From Odontesthes bonariensis (taxonomy: Eukaryota; Chordata; Actinopteri; Atheriniformes; Atherinopsidae): DNA of 64,000 nt. Where the stretch lies: assembly GCF_027942865.1 (NCBI RefSeq), contig NC_134510.1:30522163-30586162 (forward strand), given 5' to 3'. Each line of letters opens with the position of its first letter. Position 1 is the first letter of the stretch. Of this stretch, positions 12,405 through 24,693 are shown one piece after another. Below the pieces are notes generated by a model. The model saw only the letters and a list, made by a program, of their open reading frames with translations. It did no database searches and was not told the DNA's origin. A program made the translations under genes and the position numbers.

Positions 12405-14530
12405 AGAATTATTGACGTTCGTAACTCTCCAACGTACAAGGAAGGAACAACTGTATCAATGTAGAAGGATATAAACCAATACGTTTAGCTCACTCTTGGT
12501 CATCTTAGCCATATTGGGGAACATTGGGGAACATAGAAACAACAAAGAAAGAAGGTGACCATTACAAATATGTTGGCATTACAATTACAAATCAGCTTTG
12601 CACAACCAAAAACACAACTACTAACACAATCTCTCTCCTGCTGTTTCCACATGGCAGTTTGGTGTAGGAATCACATTTTCTGTACAAAGAGACTTTTGGT
12701 GTTTGTATCATGGCAGGGGGGTAATGGCGGATTTCAGTGATAAGCAAAGTATGGGCCCAGGACCAGTGTTGGTGGTGGTACAAGACTTCTGGAGGTGCTG
12801 TTTTGTTCCCTTAGTCTTGCATTTACAACTCCACGTGATAACAATCATTTATTTAGTTTTGCTTGCTCTTTCTGTCTGATTGGGCTCAGTGGCTCAGCTT
12901 GAGCTGCATCCTCGCCTTAAGTTCAGGCTGCACTTTTGAACACGACGCTAAAGAGTAACCACAGCAGTTTATTGGAGTCCTGACGAAACATGTGTTGGGA
13001 TACCTGACACTCTGCATCCAAATATTACGAGGGCGAGTGCTACAAAGTAAGTCTTTACAAGTAAAACTATCCCATATTGTATCAGGTTTGTCATAATGTT
13101 ATTTCTGAGCCTATTTATTGCCAAACGCATCCCAGGACGTTTCCTTCATTAAACAATCATCATTGGTCACCTCGTCTCAATATGTAAGCTGGCTTCTGAT
13201 GGATATTTTGACTTGCTTTGTTGCTGTTTTTGACTTACTGGATACATGATAGAAGTGAGTTATCATTTATAACATCAGTTTGACCTGTGCTTTTTCTTGG
13301 ATTACCAGTCAAATTTGAAAACTGTTTGACATGGACAGGAAATATCCAAGCAGCAGCCATAGTTTAGTCTCACTGGTATTGTCCTAATACCAATTTGTGG
13401 TAATTATGGGATTTTTTTTCATCTGGTTAAAAGCACACAGGGTAGCTATGCCCCCCACTGCAGACCCACATGAAACAAACAAACTCTAATGACCTCACAA
13501 TGTTTGCAACTTAGGTCAAGAAAAGTGTTCAGGAAAATACATAGGACATAAACTTTTTAGATATTTACCATACCTTAGTACCAGCTCATAGGCTGTATCA
13601 TAATATAGGTGATCATCAGTGGAGCTAACCTACATGCATTATTACCAGTCAACTCATAATGTGTAACTCATTAACTTCTTGGTCTGACTGAAGTTATCAC
13701 CACTGACCCGAGGCAGTCAGAACCTCCCTGTGGTTTGTCACTCTTGGTTCACAGTTGCTGGGGGTTTTCTTTGTGACCTTCAGAGGAGGAGGCGGGATGG
13801 GTAAAAGTGCCCTAAGAGTTAATTGTTCCTTATGTCATGATGGTTTATGGGGATAAATATTTGCAATTATTCCCATTTATAGTTCTCACAATGAAAATTT
13901 TCTTACCATAAAACGCTTTCTTGGACTTATTAACAACTAAAAACAAATAGACCATGTGTGAAGTGTATATACTCAGATAGACTTTGAAAGATAAATTAAT
14001 TCATAATTGATCAATTCATAATTTTCCTCCTTCTGTTTTTCTGAGGGGATGACATCAGTGGCTGTCATAAAAACATGAACCCTGTGGGGAGAAAAAAAAA
14101 CAACCTTTGAGCCAATAAATAGAGAAACAAATAGTCTTTCAGTCCAGAGATAAGCAGCTTTACAGCAAATCCCAACAAAATGGGGGCCATAGGGAGATAG
14201 GGAAAAAAAGACTCAGTGATTAAGAGACAGAACATGGCGCCCTACTGACACGGCAGGTTAAAGGGCTGAGATACAGACACACCCGACTGCTACGGAAACC
14301 TGGAAGCTGGAACTTCACAGTTGTCAAGCAGCACTTTAAATGTAGCTTAAATGTGTCCATTAAGAAGACGGATTTTTGAGATTACTTGAAGAATTAACAT
14401 TTAGTTATTAGAAATACTGTTAATGAATAAAAGTCCATTTGTTGATGATTGAAGGGTTTGTGGTGGCAGCAGATAAAAATGGACGTTGCTGACTGTGCTA
14501 CAGGGCGGGAATGTCCAGGATCTTAGAGAC
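12405..14530. other. Intergenic, no gene recognised
   Basis: AT-rich DNA with no exon, repeat family or RNA gene that I can support. Confidence 0.4.
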
Positions 14531-14909
14531 AGTGGCCCTCATTTATCAAACTTGCGTAAGACGAAAAACGTGCGTAGGTCGTGTGTACGTTCTTTTCTGC
14601 GCAAAGGTTGGCATTTATCAAATCCATCGTGAGCGCAGGAAAGATGAAATCGCCACGACAGGTCTGAGGCCGTGTACGCACTTTTCCATTTTGACTTGCG
14701 GTGACTGCAATAGCATACATAAACAGCAGCGTCACTAGTGCGTGCCTTATGAGTCGCAACAAATCCCTTGGTTAAAATTACAGACTTATCACTTCAAAGA
14801 AGGCCCATGTTTTATTTGACTTCAACATAAATATAAACATAAACGCAAATTAAATAAATTAAACAAGTACAACTCCGTAATTGGAAGAGTGATGGCTCAT
14901 TATTCAACC

Positions 14910-15150
14910 GCGCACCCTCACACCGAACAGGAGAGGCGCTTTAACACTGCGCACTGTGGAGAGGTTAGGGCACCTAAAGGGCAGGTGGATCTGTCTCTCG
15001 GCTGCGGGGGAACCCTTCTATATACGCCCGAAAAGGTATGCAATATTATTATTGCATGCGGGGTTCTCCATACATTGCCCAAAAAATGGAGTGCCATTTC
15101 CAGATGTACATCCAGAGGACCCCGTACCCAGAGATCCCACCAGCCTGCAC
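14910..15150 (+). pseudogene. Harbinger transposase C-terminal fragment
   Basis: One frame reads RRFNTAHC then GGTLLYTPEKVCNIIIACGV and LH. The neighbouring frame reads ERLGHLKGRW and later NGVPFPDVHPEDPVPRDP. Together they follow the end of HARBI1-like transposases, where VER..G.LK.RW carries the last catalytic Glu and is followed by the PEKVC..I.ACCVLHN segment. At least two frameshifts separate the pieces, and everything upstream of the last catalytic block is absent. This is a non-functional remnant. Confidence 0.75.
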
Positions 15151-15156
15151 ATTCTG

Positions 15157-15348
15157 TTATTCAAGGAAAAAAGACGTAGCTCCGATCAGGCCAGCCACCC
15201 TCTCCTCCAAGGCACTCAAATCCAAACCTGGATCAGAGCCCCCCCCCCCCGTTTGTGACATGCTGCGTCCGAGAGCTGCGACCTTTTTTGTGGCCAATTT
15301 CATATCGGACCACTTCTTCCTGATCTTATTGGAGAAAAAGTAAAACAT
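15157..15348 (-). pseudogene. Harbinger Myb/SANT-like protein fragment
   Basis: The minus strand encodes KIRKKWSDMKLATKKVAALG, then a Gly-rich linker and LDLSALEERVAGLIGATS. This matches the segment after the Myb/SANT-like DNA-binding domain in the second protein of PIF/Harbinger transposons (KW.DMK..TK...A...R......GGG...L...EE.V..IIG). The N-terminal trihelix part is not evident, so only a fragment remains. It lies on the strand opposite the transposase, as expected for the family. Confidence 0.65.
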
Positions 15349-15736
15349 CGTTCAATTTTAGATTTCATTTAATCTGGAGTTTATCACATTTTATTGACCA
15401 TCACAGTAGGGGAAAATACATAACTCGTCCGGTCTGCGATTTACATCGCCAACGCTGTTGACAGCCGTCCCAGCTGTCAACAGCGTTGACAGCGTTTCTT
15501 TGCCGTCTTTTGTCTATCCATGTCGCAAATCTAGAGGTGCGGCCCTTTTATAGAAGGCGTGGTTAGGATCATTACGATGGATTTCACCCGCCAGATTTAT
15601 CAACAGCCGCTCTGTTTTACGATGGGATTGGTGTGGTACGCATGTTTTGTAAATCTCACTTGAGCTTCTGCGTACGACGAGTTCTCCGCTCATATCTACG
15701 ATGCTTTCTACGACGGCTTGATAAATGAGGGCCAGT

Positions 15737-17811
15737 GTGTTCTCTGCAGTCTGCACGTTTGACAGCAGTCACAACAGCGGCTCCCCATGCAGAAGTCAAC
15801 CCAGAGAGCACCCCCATCCTGCACATGCTCCACCAAGGCACGTGCAGGCTGCCGTCTCCCCACTCTGACTCAGCTAAGGATGATGTTATATGACCTGACC
15901 TGGGGTCTCTGCACTAAAACAGCAGCGTCATCGTCATATTATTTTATTCTATTCAATCTTTGATTTCAAATCTCTGAGCATAAACCTTTCCAACATAAGT
16001 TAATGTTTTTTTTCTCTACAGTGACTTTGTCTGTTTGCTTGCTTTTGTTCTCACATCAGGAAGGAAAAGATTAATGCAAACAAATAATAGATTGGACCTT
16101 AAAAAGGTAAAAACAAATATGGTGGAAAACATTCAATAAGGGACTTCATTTTAAACAGATGTATCTTTGAATAGGAACTGAGATGGACATCATACTCATT
16201 TCAAGGTTAACAAAGCATGCTCCTTCATGATCTGTTGTCTTTAATCAGTAGCTGCACACTCACAATGCACTCTGAACTTATGAGGTTTCACGCTTTTCTT
16301 AAAATGGATTTCACAACTATATGAATGTGACACACACATAACCTGCCTACTGAGATCACATTTTAAGAGACCGAAGAAGTCAAACATGACAAAAACCACG
16401 AATAGATGATTGATTGTAAAAACTTTCAATCACAAAAGCACACACAGAAAAGACATTGTTATTAAGTTTTATTTCAAACATGAAGCAGCAGCCAAACATG
16501 AAATATTCTTACAGGCATGAGAAGATTCCTCGTGAGGTTCAAACACTCCTCTTGAATGGAACATTTACAGGAGCCTACTTCCTGATATGAAACGAAGCTT
16601 TACATTCATCATCCGAAACGGTATTACCTCACGATTGTGCAAACTGTTAAAAACAATCAACATTAATGGAGGAGCAACAAACTCCTGCTCAGATACAGTA
16701 CAATGATTTTTTTTAATGCACACACAAGTGTGTCTCTGAGAGACTGAAATGAGTAAATGGATAATCAAAGGCAACAGTCATCCGAGAATGAGCCTCACAG
16801 TCCTGTTTGAGTGTCCAGCACCACCTGCAGTTTCAATTCCAACCGCTTGACTTTACCAAAAGCTTCCCTTTCATCACAAAAACTTCTCACATGGCTTCAT
16901 TGCATTTTCACTTTTTAAGTCCTCTTCGAGCCCAACTCCTTTTGTTAAAATACACATATTGATCCTCCCATCCACATTCCCCACCAGTGACCTTATCCCC
17001 ATCCTTTTGTCTACGTGGCTCAGAACTGGGCCGATTACCATGACGCATCACCGGTAAACCAATAGGCACTCTTCGTTAGGGGTAGTGTCCTCATGCGGAC
17101 GCCGAAATGATTTTTTTTTTACCCAGTAACATGCCAGGCTTAGCAAACGGGGAGGAGCTTGTGGCGTGGGCAGAGGGGGCACGTGGCACCCAACGAGGTC
17201 TGAAACTGTCACAGCGCATCACATCAGCCTGTGAGCAAGCATGCACACTTGTGAAACTCCCCGCCCTGCAAGAGGAGGAAGAAGATGCAGAAAAATCAGC
17301 CGCCAATCTCCCTCAAACTTGCGTGTTCAATAAGCTACGGCTACAAATACAGATCCACATGACCATATAAAGAAGTGCCATGCAGATTTTGTTAGGGGAT
17401 CAAAATCCCTGCCATAAACTCAGGACATTAACAGGGAGGATCTACTCTAAAATCCTTCCATCTTTTCTGTTTTCCAAAAAGCTCCAACTATTGTCCAAAG
17501 TTGAGCAGGAAGACGATAGAGCTTCTTGGAACCGGACCCCTTCAAAGTGCTCCACTCAAGCCTCGGCTTTCTTTTTCTAAACAGGCATACTGCTACCAAC
17601 ATACAGCCTCACTTGGAGTGAAACATGGCGCGTGCACCAGGCTCACCACATCCTATTGCGTGCAGATGACACCACACAGATTCTCTGATGCAAGAAATAC
17701 TGCAGCTCTCAGTGCCAACCTCAGGACCGTTTAAAGCCAGCTCAGAGATTGTTTTAACAGCTCAGTAACTAAGGATCAAACATCCACTGTCTTTCAAAAT
17801 ATTCACAGCTT
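15737..17811. other. Non-coding, possibly distal 3' flank
   Basis: No exon recognised. AATAAA on the minus strand near 16470 could serve as a distal poly(A) signal for the minus-strand gene that ends at 18798. Otherwise I see nothing. Confidence 0.35.
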
Positions 17812-18797
17812 TATTAAATCATTAAAAAATAAAGTGATACATTCAATCATCAATAAAAACGAGACTCATGAATTTTGTTTTGATTTAAAAGGTCTGCACA
17901 CACATGCATTTCAGTAAAGTTAAATGTTTGTATCATTAGTGGATCCTACATGAAAGGTTCTTAACATGGTCGCACAAGACCTAACAGATTGTTAAAAGAA
18001 GAAAAAAAAAAACATTAAATCACAAAACAAAAAACAGGTAGTGAGCAGTTCAAAGTCCCTTTGCAGACCCACTGTAGCATTTTAAAAGGGTTTCTGCAGT
18101 TTTGTGCAAATATTCTGAATTTTAGACACTTGACAGATGCCGTTAACGTATATATTCATTGACAGTTAGAGTACATCTCCTGATCTGTTCAGAAGGCTCC
18201 AATAGGTTCAGGGAAAAAAAAAAAAAAAAAAATTGAAATCTTACAAATTGGTTCATCATGGGTTTCAATCCCATATTAACGAAAATTATGGTCTGTCATC
18301 ACTTCATTACAAGGTACAGCTCAGCTGCAGTCAGCCTTCCCTTAAAAAGGATTTACTGCCCTTTGAGGACACACTTTATTTCACAGTTAAGTTTTCGCCT
18401 TTTTGTAGCGTAGAACAATATCAATGGCATTTTGCGTGCATGTACCACTGTAATGACTAATATTCAGACCAAGCAGGCAGTCGGCTGGTTTTTGACACCT
18501 TCCCAAACCAGTCAATAAAACCAGTCCTTTCCAGGCCCCAGACTGAGCCATCCCCACAAATCCCTGAAGGCCCTGGCAACAAAAAGTATGAAAAACACTG
18601 AGCAGCAGCCCTGAAAGCTCTGCTTGTGATGTATAAGGGATCTTGGAAATTCAGTGTCCAAGTGTGACTACGAATGAGGTGAGAAAAGTGCTGTCCTGAG
18701 AGACGCTGCCATCTCTCCACTTCTACTTCCTCACTCCGCCTCCTCCACTTATCATTGGTTCATGCATTATCTCCGCAGTCGGAGCAGTCATGTCTCT
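17812..18797 (-). other. Probable 3' UTR of the microprotein gene
   Basis: Follows the TGA at 18798-18800 on the minus strand. It contains no good open frame and reaches a canonical AATAAA on the minus strand at 17817-17812. The extent is inferred from that signal only. An A19 tract (T19 in the transcript) lies near 18212-18230. Confidence 0.4.
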
Positions 18798-20340
18798 TCA
18801 GGGTGCAGGTTGGGCTTGGACCTTCTCTGTCATCTGTTTGGCACTGTAATAGGACAAACTCAGGCCCATGATGGCCAGCATCATGGCTAACTGGTTGACG
18901 GCACGGTCTTGTGGCTGTGTCTGCACCTCACCGGCAACCTGCCTCTGCAGAGACAGAAAAAACAAAGCAGAAGAAAGGTCAGAGGTCAGGCAAATGGATT
19001 TGTAGGTCAACTCAGATGTTCAACTCTGATTAGCTAAACAAGCAAACTTTCAGAAGCACTTCATCCCAACAGGCTTCTTCCTTCAAATCCCCAACTGTGT
19101 AACTTTAGGTCTACAGCCCACTGCCACGTGACCAAACCTTTGGCAAGAACAGATTAAAAATTTAGGAAGGAAAGATATTTTAGTAAAAGGAGAACACAAC
19201 GTCTGAACACAGTGGTGTGCATGAAGAAGAAACTGCAACGAAACTCAAACATCTAGGTCATGCCTACAGTGGGTGTTTGAACATTGGCAGCCCCTCCCTG
19301 CTCACCATGAGCCGTTTAGGGCTTGAAGCAATGAGATAAATGTCAGCAATTTAGCAGCTCAAGCAACAAAGACAGCTGCGCATGGTGCAAGATACAAGTT
19401 CCTTTAAAGAATGAATATCCAAATATTACAGGACATAATGATTGACTAATATCAGAAGGGTGAATTGGGTTTTGTAGCTTTTTGAGCCACTTGTAGCTTT
19501 AAGATGAGGCTGAGGAAAGAAACATTTAAAGGCAAACACTATTAAAGTTATTAGAACCATTTTTTGCAAAAGTTTAGGAAATATTAATCACATTAACCTC
19601 TGTCAGGTGGTTTGTTATTGAAGGGAGAAAGTTCTCTGAAGACTAAAGTGCATCTATCTGCTTAAAAAATAAAAATTAAGAGGACACTGTCCTTACACAT
19701 AAAAACACTCTTTACTTTTCAGATGTGACAAATATTATACAACAGTCAGTCACTTTTTCTTAGTTCTGTGAAGCCAGATGACGGGACGGTCTTTGTTTCC
19801 AAATTAACGTAAAAAAAAAGTGAACAAAAACTTCCACACAATGGAAGTGACATATGCATGGGCGCTACTGATGAATAGATTATGACAGTCGGAGGAACAA
19901 AAGAGGCAGAGAGGAAGTTATATCACAATGATTAGCGTCACTGCTAATTATATAGTGATGAAAGCAGATTGTGGGTCACACAACAGCGTGAGCTCACTTC
20001 TCTCAACGCAGCAGAAATAAGCGAAGAGTGAGGAGGACGACGTATTGATGACAAATATTCAGAATTAGTAAAAAAGCAAAAGTGAAGCCTGTTGAGATTC
20101 TCTTCCAATAGTTTTTAAAGCTAGAGCTTCAACGCCATAATACTCCTACGGCTCCTCAGAGGATGGAGTTTAGCACCAAGCAGCTGGCTTTCATTAAGCC
20201 AAATCAGAAGCAGTTGCTTGAAAAGTTGGAATCAGTATTCCAGCATAGTTCAGTGTTCAGCTCATAAAGTGCGACTAAGCTGCACGTACCTGGAGGAGGC
20301 GGAAGTATCCGGGTGTCAGTCTGCCCAGTCTGATGATCAT
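18798..20340 (-). CDS. 65-residue single-pass membrane microprotein
   Basis: Two coding exons, 20340-20290 and 18944-18798, are joined by a GT-AG intron in phase 0 (donor CAG/gtacgt, acceptor tctgcag/AGG). The start ATG sits in AAACATGA with A at -3. The first exon opens at 20395 after a good acceptor (tttgcag), so a 5' non-coding or N-terminal exon must lie upstream; it was not found. The protein begins MIIRLGRLTPGYFRLLQRQ, a basic amphipathic stretch like a mitochondrial targeting or matrix-facing helix. A Gln-rich linker follows, then one hydrophobic segment around residues 36-55 (LAMMLAIMGLSLSYY) and a short polar tail ending QAQPAP. I do not recognise the family. Location in a mitochondrial inner membrane is a guess from composition. 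The frame also stays open upstream of the ATG within the first exon, so a longer N-terminus is possible. Confidence 0.6.
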
Positions 20341-20395
20341 GTTTGCTGATGTGATGTGGCTCAAAGCTGAGGGAAGTGTTGGAGTGGTGCAACAC

Positions 20396-21118
20396 CTGCA
20401 AAAACAAAGAGAATCAAACATGAAGCACACAACGTGGCTTTTTCTTTTTTCTTTTGTGGGGTACATTTAAGAAAGAAAAAATAAAACTTAAGTTTTGACA
20501 GACTAAATTCCAATGCAAATTATAACTGTCAAAAGAGGAAGAGAATACTGCCTTGCAGTGGAAATAAGCCAAGCAACATCTGCGTGAGGAAGGAACGTTC
20601 CTCGTCTTATGCCATGGCACAAAGCCTCACGCTAAAGAAGTCAGCGAAAGTATGATCGTTAGCAGAAAACAAAACAGGATTTGTCCCTTGTTGCACACTT
20701 TCATAATCGGGAAGACCCCTAATCTGCCACCCCGCCCCTCCTCCCCCGAAGTACTGCGTTATTAAATCATCATGTTTAAGCCAGATCTGGGACAGAGCAA
20801 CCATTCATGCTGCGTCATAAACCGACAGCAAAGAGAAAGACAATTTCATTGATTCAGTGTGATGATGTGGTGGTGCTTTACACAGCTGGACAATGACGGT
20901 CCAGATAGACCAAAGAAAACTGCATGAATTGAGCATTGTCCGAACCATAACAGAGGCGCAAAATGAACATTTTAAAGAACAACGTGTACAGCAACACACA
21001 AAACGTGTGCTTTACAGGAAAAGGTTTTGGGAAGTTCCAGGAAAGGTAGGGAGGGATGACGGAGAAGAGGGTAAAGTATATGTGAAGCATTATCGCAAAC
21101 CTGGATATTGGAACCTGG

Positions 21119-21153
<35 letters not shown>

Positions 21154-23825
21154 TTGATGCAAGCCTTAAAAGTTGCTCCTAAACAAAAAATGGCGGTCAT
21201 AAAAACTGCTTGGGATTTTTCACCTTCCGCAAAAACGGAGGAAAATATCCGTCCACCTGGCCAGCGGGACCTTCCCCTGCAAAGCTAAAAATCCAAACTG
21301 ATGCCAAACTGATTAACTTGAACTAGTGAGAACGCTTCTGCGCTGCGCTCCGCCTTTCCATACAGCCCTAGTCTTACCCAACCAGATCTTCAGGCTCGCC
21401 TGCAGCACACACCCACTTCTACAACAACAAACACCACTGTCCAAATGCATTACTCTCAGTGGGCTGCTTTCCCTAACACACCCCTTCCAAAACAAGAACC
21501 ATCGGATACGATTTACCCATTTAGTCGACACAAGGTAAAGAGATTAATAGGGGGAAAAAAACACAGCCGGACAATACACCGTTAGAGCTTCCATGTCTAT
21601 AGGGGTTATATAACCAGCCTGATGTGCGCATGTTGTCTCAAACTGGGGCAGGAATTCAATAGACCCCAGGACTCTCCATGAGGAACACAGAAACAGACAT
21701 CGACTTAACCTGTTTTAGAATTTATTTTTAAACCCCATGGCTGTGTTGTGTAACAATTTTTCATTTCATTTAGTCCTATAAGAGTTAAACAAAACTCACG
21801 AGCTTCCAGTTGAAATTCAAGAGGCCTGAACCCGCTTTAAAAAAAAACAAATGTGGGTCGGTGCAGTCAACAGCATGTGTCAATTTCTTATGGTGAGGAG
21901 TTCTGTAAAAATGATACAAGTAACACCTTGCACAAACACTACAAAAATGTGGCAACTGAAACATACCAACGATGAGCAAAGCTCATTGCAGGAAGTCTGA
22001 TTAAGAGATTATATCGAGTGATACTCAGCATGTCGACATCATATGCATTAATCCAAGCATTGGTTCATTGATTTAGCTCTCACAAGACAAATTAAGAAGA
22101 CTTTAAAAAGGGATTTTGTTTTAAAGTGGAATTGACTGAAGTAAATTTGAAACATCACTGAGGACTTTTATGAGAATTGGGGAAAAAAAATTAATAGGAT
22201 ATTTCATGCGCTAGTCAGTCCGAAACTGGACTTCTAAGAATGCTCACAAACGTGTCAGTCCAATCAAAGTTGTACAGAACTGAAGATCTGCACATGCTCC
22301 ACAGTTCCCATCCAGTACACAAAAGAAGAAGAAGTCAGTTCCTCTGAAGTTGGCTATGAGAAGAGCAAATGTTGTCAACTGAAACAAGTCATACCTCAAA
22401 GAAATTTAATGACCATTAAAGGAGGTGGTGGATTTTTACACTAAGTCACATCAGACAGTTCTTTACTTTAACGCTTCGTTTTCTCAATCGCCGTATGTCT
22501 GTGGTTTGCGTCATGGACTGTGTTACATGAACCCAGTCTGTGTAACTGACACGGAAGTGAGGCAAAGTAAAAATCCACAATAATGCATTTGTCTTCACTT
22601 TCTGTGAAATTTGAGCTTTTCAGTTGTTTTAGCTGTCAAATTAGATGTTTTGGGCTTTTAGGTTTAGCTCCCCATCGTGAGTCGTTTCTGATTTTCAAGA
22701 CTGAAAGTGCTCCAACTGCTCTCTGCTGCAGAGTAGATATCGAAGACAAACGAGTACATCACACAATCCCACTTTTAAGAGAAAGATTTCAGCTTGGGTA
22801 GATGTGCCGTCAGTGTGAAATATGAGGAAGGCTGTGCAGGAGGGCGTTACTCTGGAGCGGGCTGGAGGCAGAACATGGTGTACTCTGGAAGTAGCTGTGT
22901 GGCTGCCATGTTCGCACGTCGCATCGCCCACTAAAAATCCGGACATATTACTCGGAGCTGGGAGGAAAATCTCTGCAAGAAGTTGAAGTAGAAGGCAGTG
23001 GACATCTGCGCTCTCGCATGTCGGAGCTCCAGAACATTTCTGAACTGCAGTACGTGTGAAAACAGCTCCAAGGAGCATTTTTAGTCCAGCTTTATATTTT
23101 GTTCTCAAACAAGACTCCATCTCTTTTCTCAAAGCAAACCAAGTTATTTTGGTTTAAATTCAAGTGACCAGCCATACAAAATGAAAACAAAGACAAGAAT
23201 GCCTCAAACCCCAGAAGAACCTCTCAGGAAAAGAACACATCCTTGTTTAAAAGTCTTGCTTTCGTGCTGCTCCGTAATCATCCACTCCAGTCCCCAACAC
23301 ATAGCCTACTACCCCAACTGAAGCCCCTCACTGACGTTCAACGGGCATCATGATTTCAACGCATTGTGCTTACTTCTGAGTGAGAAGTAAAGAACTTTGT
23401 GCTTAATTCTCTGAGAGATCAGGTTGGAATAACCATATCCCACGTTCCATGTCCGACCAAATGTGCAACTTAAGTAGGAAATCATACAAAAAAAAAAGGC
23501 GACTCAAACTGAGCTGCCAAACTTCGGTTTGCTTATGGCATCTCAAATATTTGTTTGTTTCAAACATACATCAACTATACAGGACCAACAATATGAAGTC
23601 AGAAACAAGGAAGAGTCAGTATCAGGGAGTGGCGCACTGTACGCCTTGATGCGAGTCCAGGTGAATCTTCTGTGAACTATTCATGTTCACCTGAGGCCTA
23701 ACATGACAGCATGGAGGAGTTTCCCCATTTGGGCATCTTCTGTGAGCACAATGTAAAACATTCAGCTGCAAACCAGCTGAGGACCTGCGCGTTTAGACCG
23801 CTTTCATGATGGTAAAGACACGCTT
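20396..23825. other. Intergenic or 5' intron, no exon recognised
   Basis: Likely contains the missing first exon or promoter of the microprotein gene, but I cannot place it. Open frames such as 22695-23132 (minus, 145 codons) have no recognisable features. Confidence 0.35.
21119..21149 (+). repeat. A31 homopolymer tract
   Basis: 31 consecutive A on the plus strand. The preceding 240 bases are open in one frame, but no source gene is recognisable and no target duplication is visible. A retrocopy tail cannot be claimed. Confidence 0.9.
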
Positions 23826-23932
23826 TGCATTCTGGGATATGGTCGTCATATTGGAGGCACAATCTCGTAAACAAACCCTGAGGCAAGACGGAGATCAAGG
23901 ACCAAACAGTGAGAGAAAAGTGAGAGAAAAGC

Positions 23933-24163
23933 ATGTTAAAATCGAAGAAAGGATGTGGGATATACCGGGATACATTACAGAAGGAAGCCAGAGATCGGTA
24001 CATACAGAAGATTGGCGTTATAAACGGACTGGACCCTTATGAAATACCGAGCAAGGAATGGACTGTCGACGAAGATTTACTGCCTAAGTTCACCCTTTCG
24101 GACATAATTGCGTATATAGTATGTGGTGTCAGTGCTTATACTTTGCAACAGTTTCAATTATAA
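23933..24163 (+). pseudogene. N-terminal fragment of transposon YqaJ-type protein
   Basis: The frame contains EARDRYIQKIGVINGLDPYE, then SKEWTVDEDLLPKFTLSDII and SAYTLQQF. I know this DPYE..W......LP......DI..Y.....SAYT string from the N-terminal region of repeated fish and cnidarian proteins that carry SWIM and YqaJ-like nuclease domains. The usual continuation (AYKSLE...) is cut off by a stop right after QFQL, and no nuclease domain follows. It is probably a dead fragment. Family assignment is from memory of the motif only. Confidence 0.5.
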
Positions 24164-24454
24164 TGACACTTTTGTCATGTAACTCTACTTGTAAATAAAT
24201 AATGAAACACACACACTTGGCTGTATCTCAAAGCATATTTATTTCAGACGACTTCAACTTTGCACAACACTCCTGCTCATGGTGGTCAGAGTACAACATA
24301 CAGACACAATCTTGTCAAAGAATGTTTTGTCTTCACCTTCGCATGGCAAAACTATGTTGATAGGTACTTTTGCTGACAAAAAGGTGTATTGTTTCTGACA
24401 GTTCCAATCGCCCTTTCCATGTGAATTTGGAGATGGGCAATTTTCCTTGCATTT

Positions 24455-24545
24455 TCCACATTAAATTAAGATTAAGATCAGATTTATTGTCATGTATACA
24501 TGCATACACACGAAATTTGTCCTCCGCTTTTAACCCATTGAGACA
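24455..24545 (+). repeat. Teleost interspersed repeat fragment
   Basis: 'agatttattgtcatgta', then 'cacacgaaatttgtcctc' and 'cttttaacccat' match a common teleost repeat with the pattern TTTATTGTCAT...ACA...GAAATTTGTCCTCTGCTTTTAACCCAT. It is short and truncated. Confidence 0.5.
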
Positions 24546-24693
24546 TCCCTTGCTTCCAACTGACAGTGTCCTCTTGTGAAGGCGGGGATCTTTACCTCAG
24601 CACACAAAAGTCTGTAACTTACCAGAATGAAAATGCAGAGAACACACTCATCGACACCGGGATTGAGTGGAAAGTTATGCTTGGTCGTCTTAA

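Larger units (their letters stand above)
14534..15733. mobile_element. PIF/Harbinger transposon remnant, 1,200 bp
   Basis: Perfect 16-bp terminal inverted repeats GGCCCTCATTTATCAA bound the element. They are flanked by the direct repeat AGT at 14531-14533 and 15734-15736. A 3-bp target duplication is the PIF/Harbinger hallmark. Inside are degenerate pieces of both proteins such elements encode, converging on each other: a DDE transposase C-terminus on plus and a Myb/SANT-like protein on minus. A 15-bp inverted repeat (15451-15465 with 15473-15487) lies near the right end. The transposase N-terminal part is missing and frames are broken, so the copy is dead. Confidence 0.85.

Noticed and set aside
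20893..21288. Plus-strand open frame ending in a poly-Lys run
   Set aside because: The Lys run is only the A31 tract. No source gene, domain or target duplication supports a retrocopy.
22695..23132. 145-codon minus-strand open frame
   Set aside because: No recognisable motif, ordinary composition and no neighbouring exon; most likely chance.
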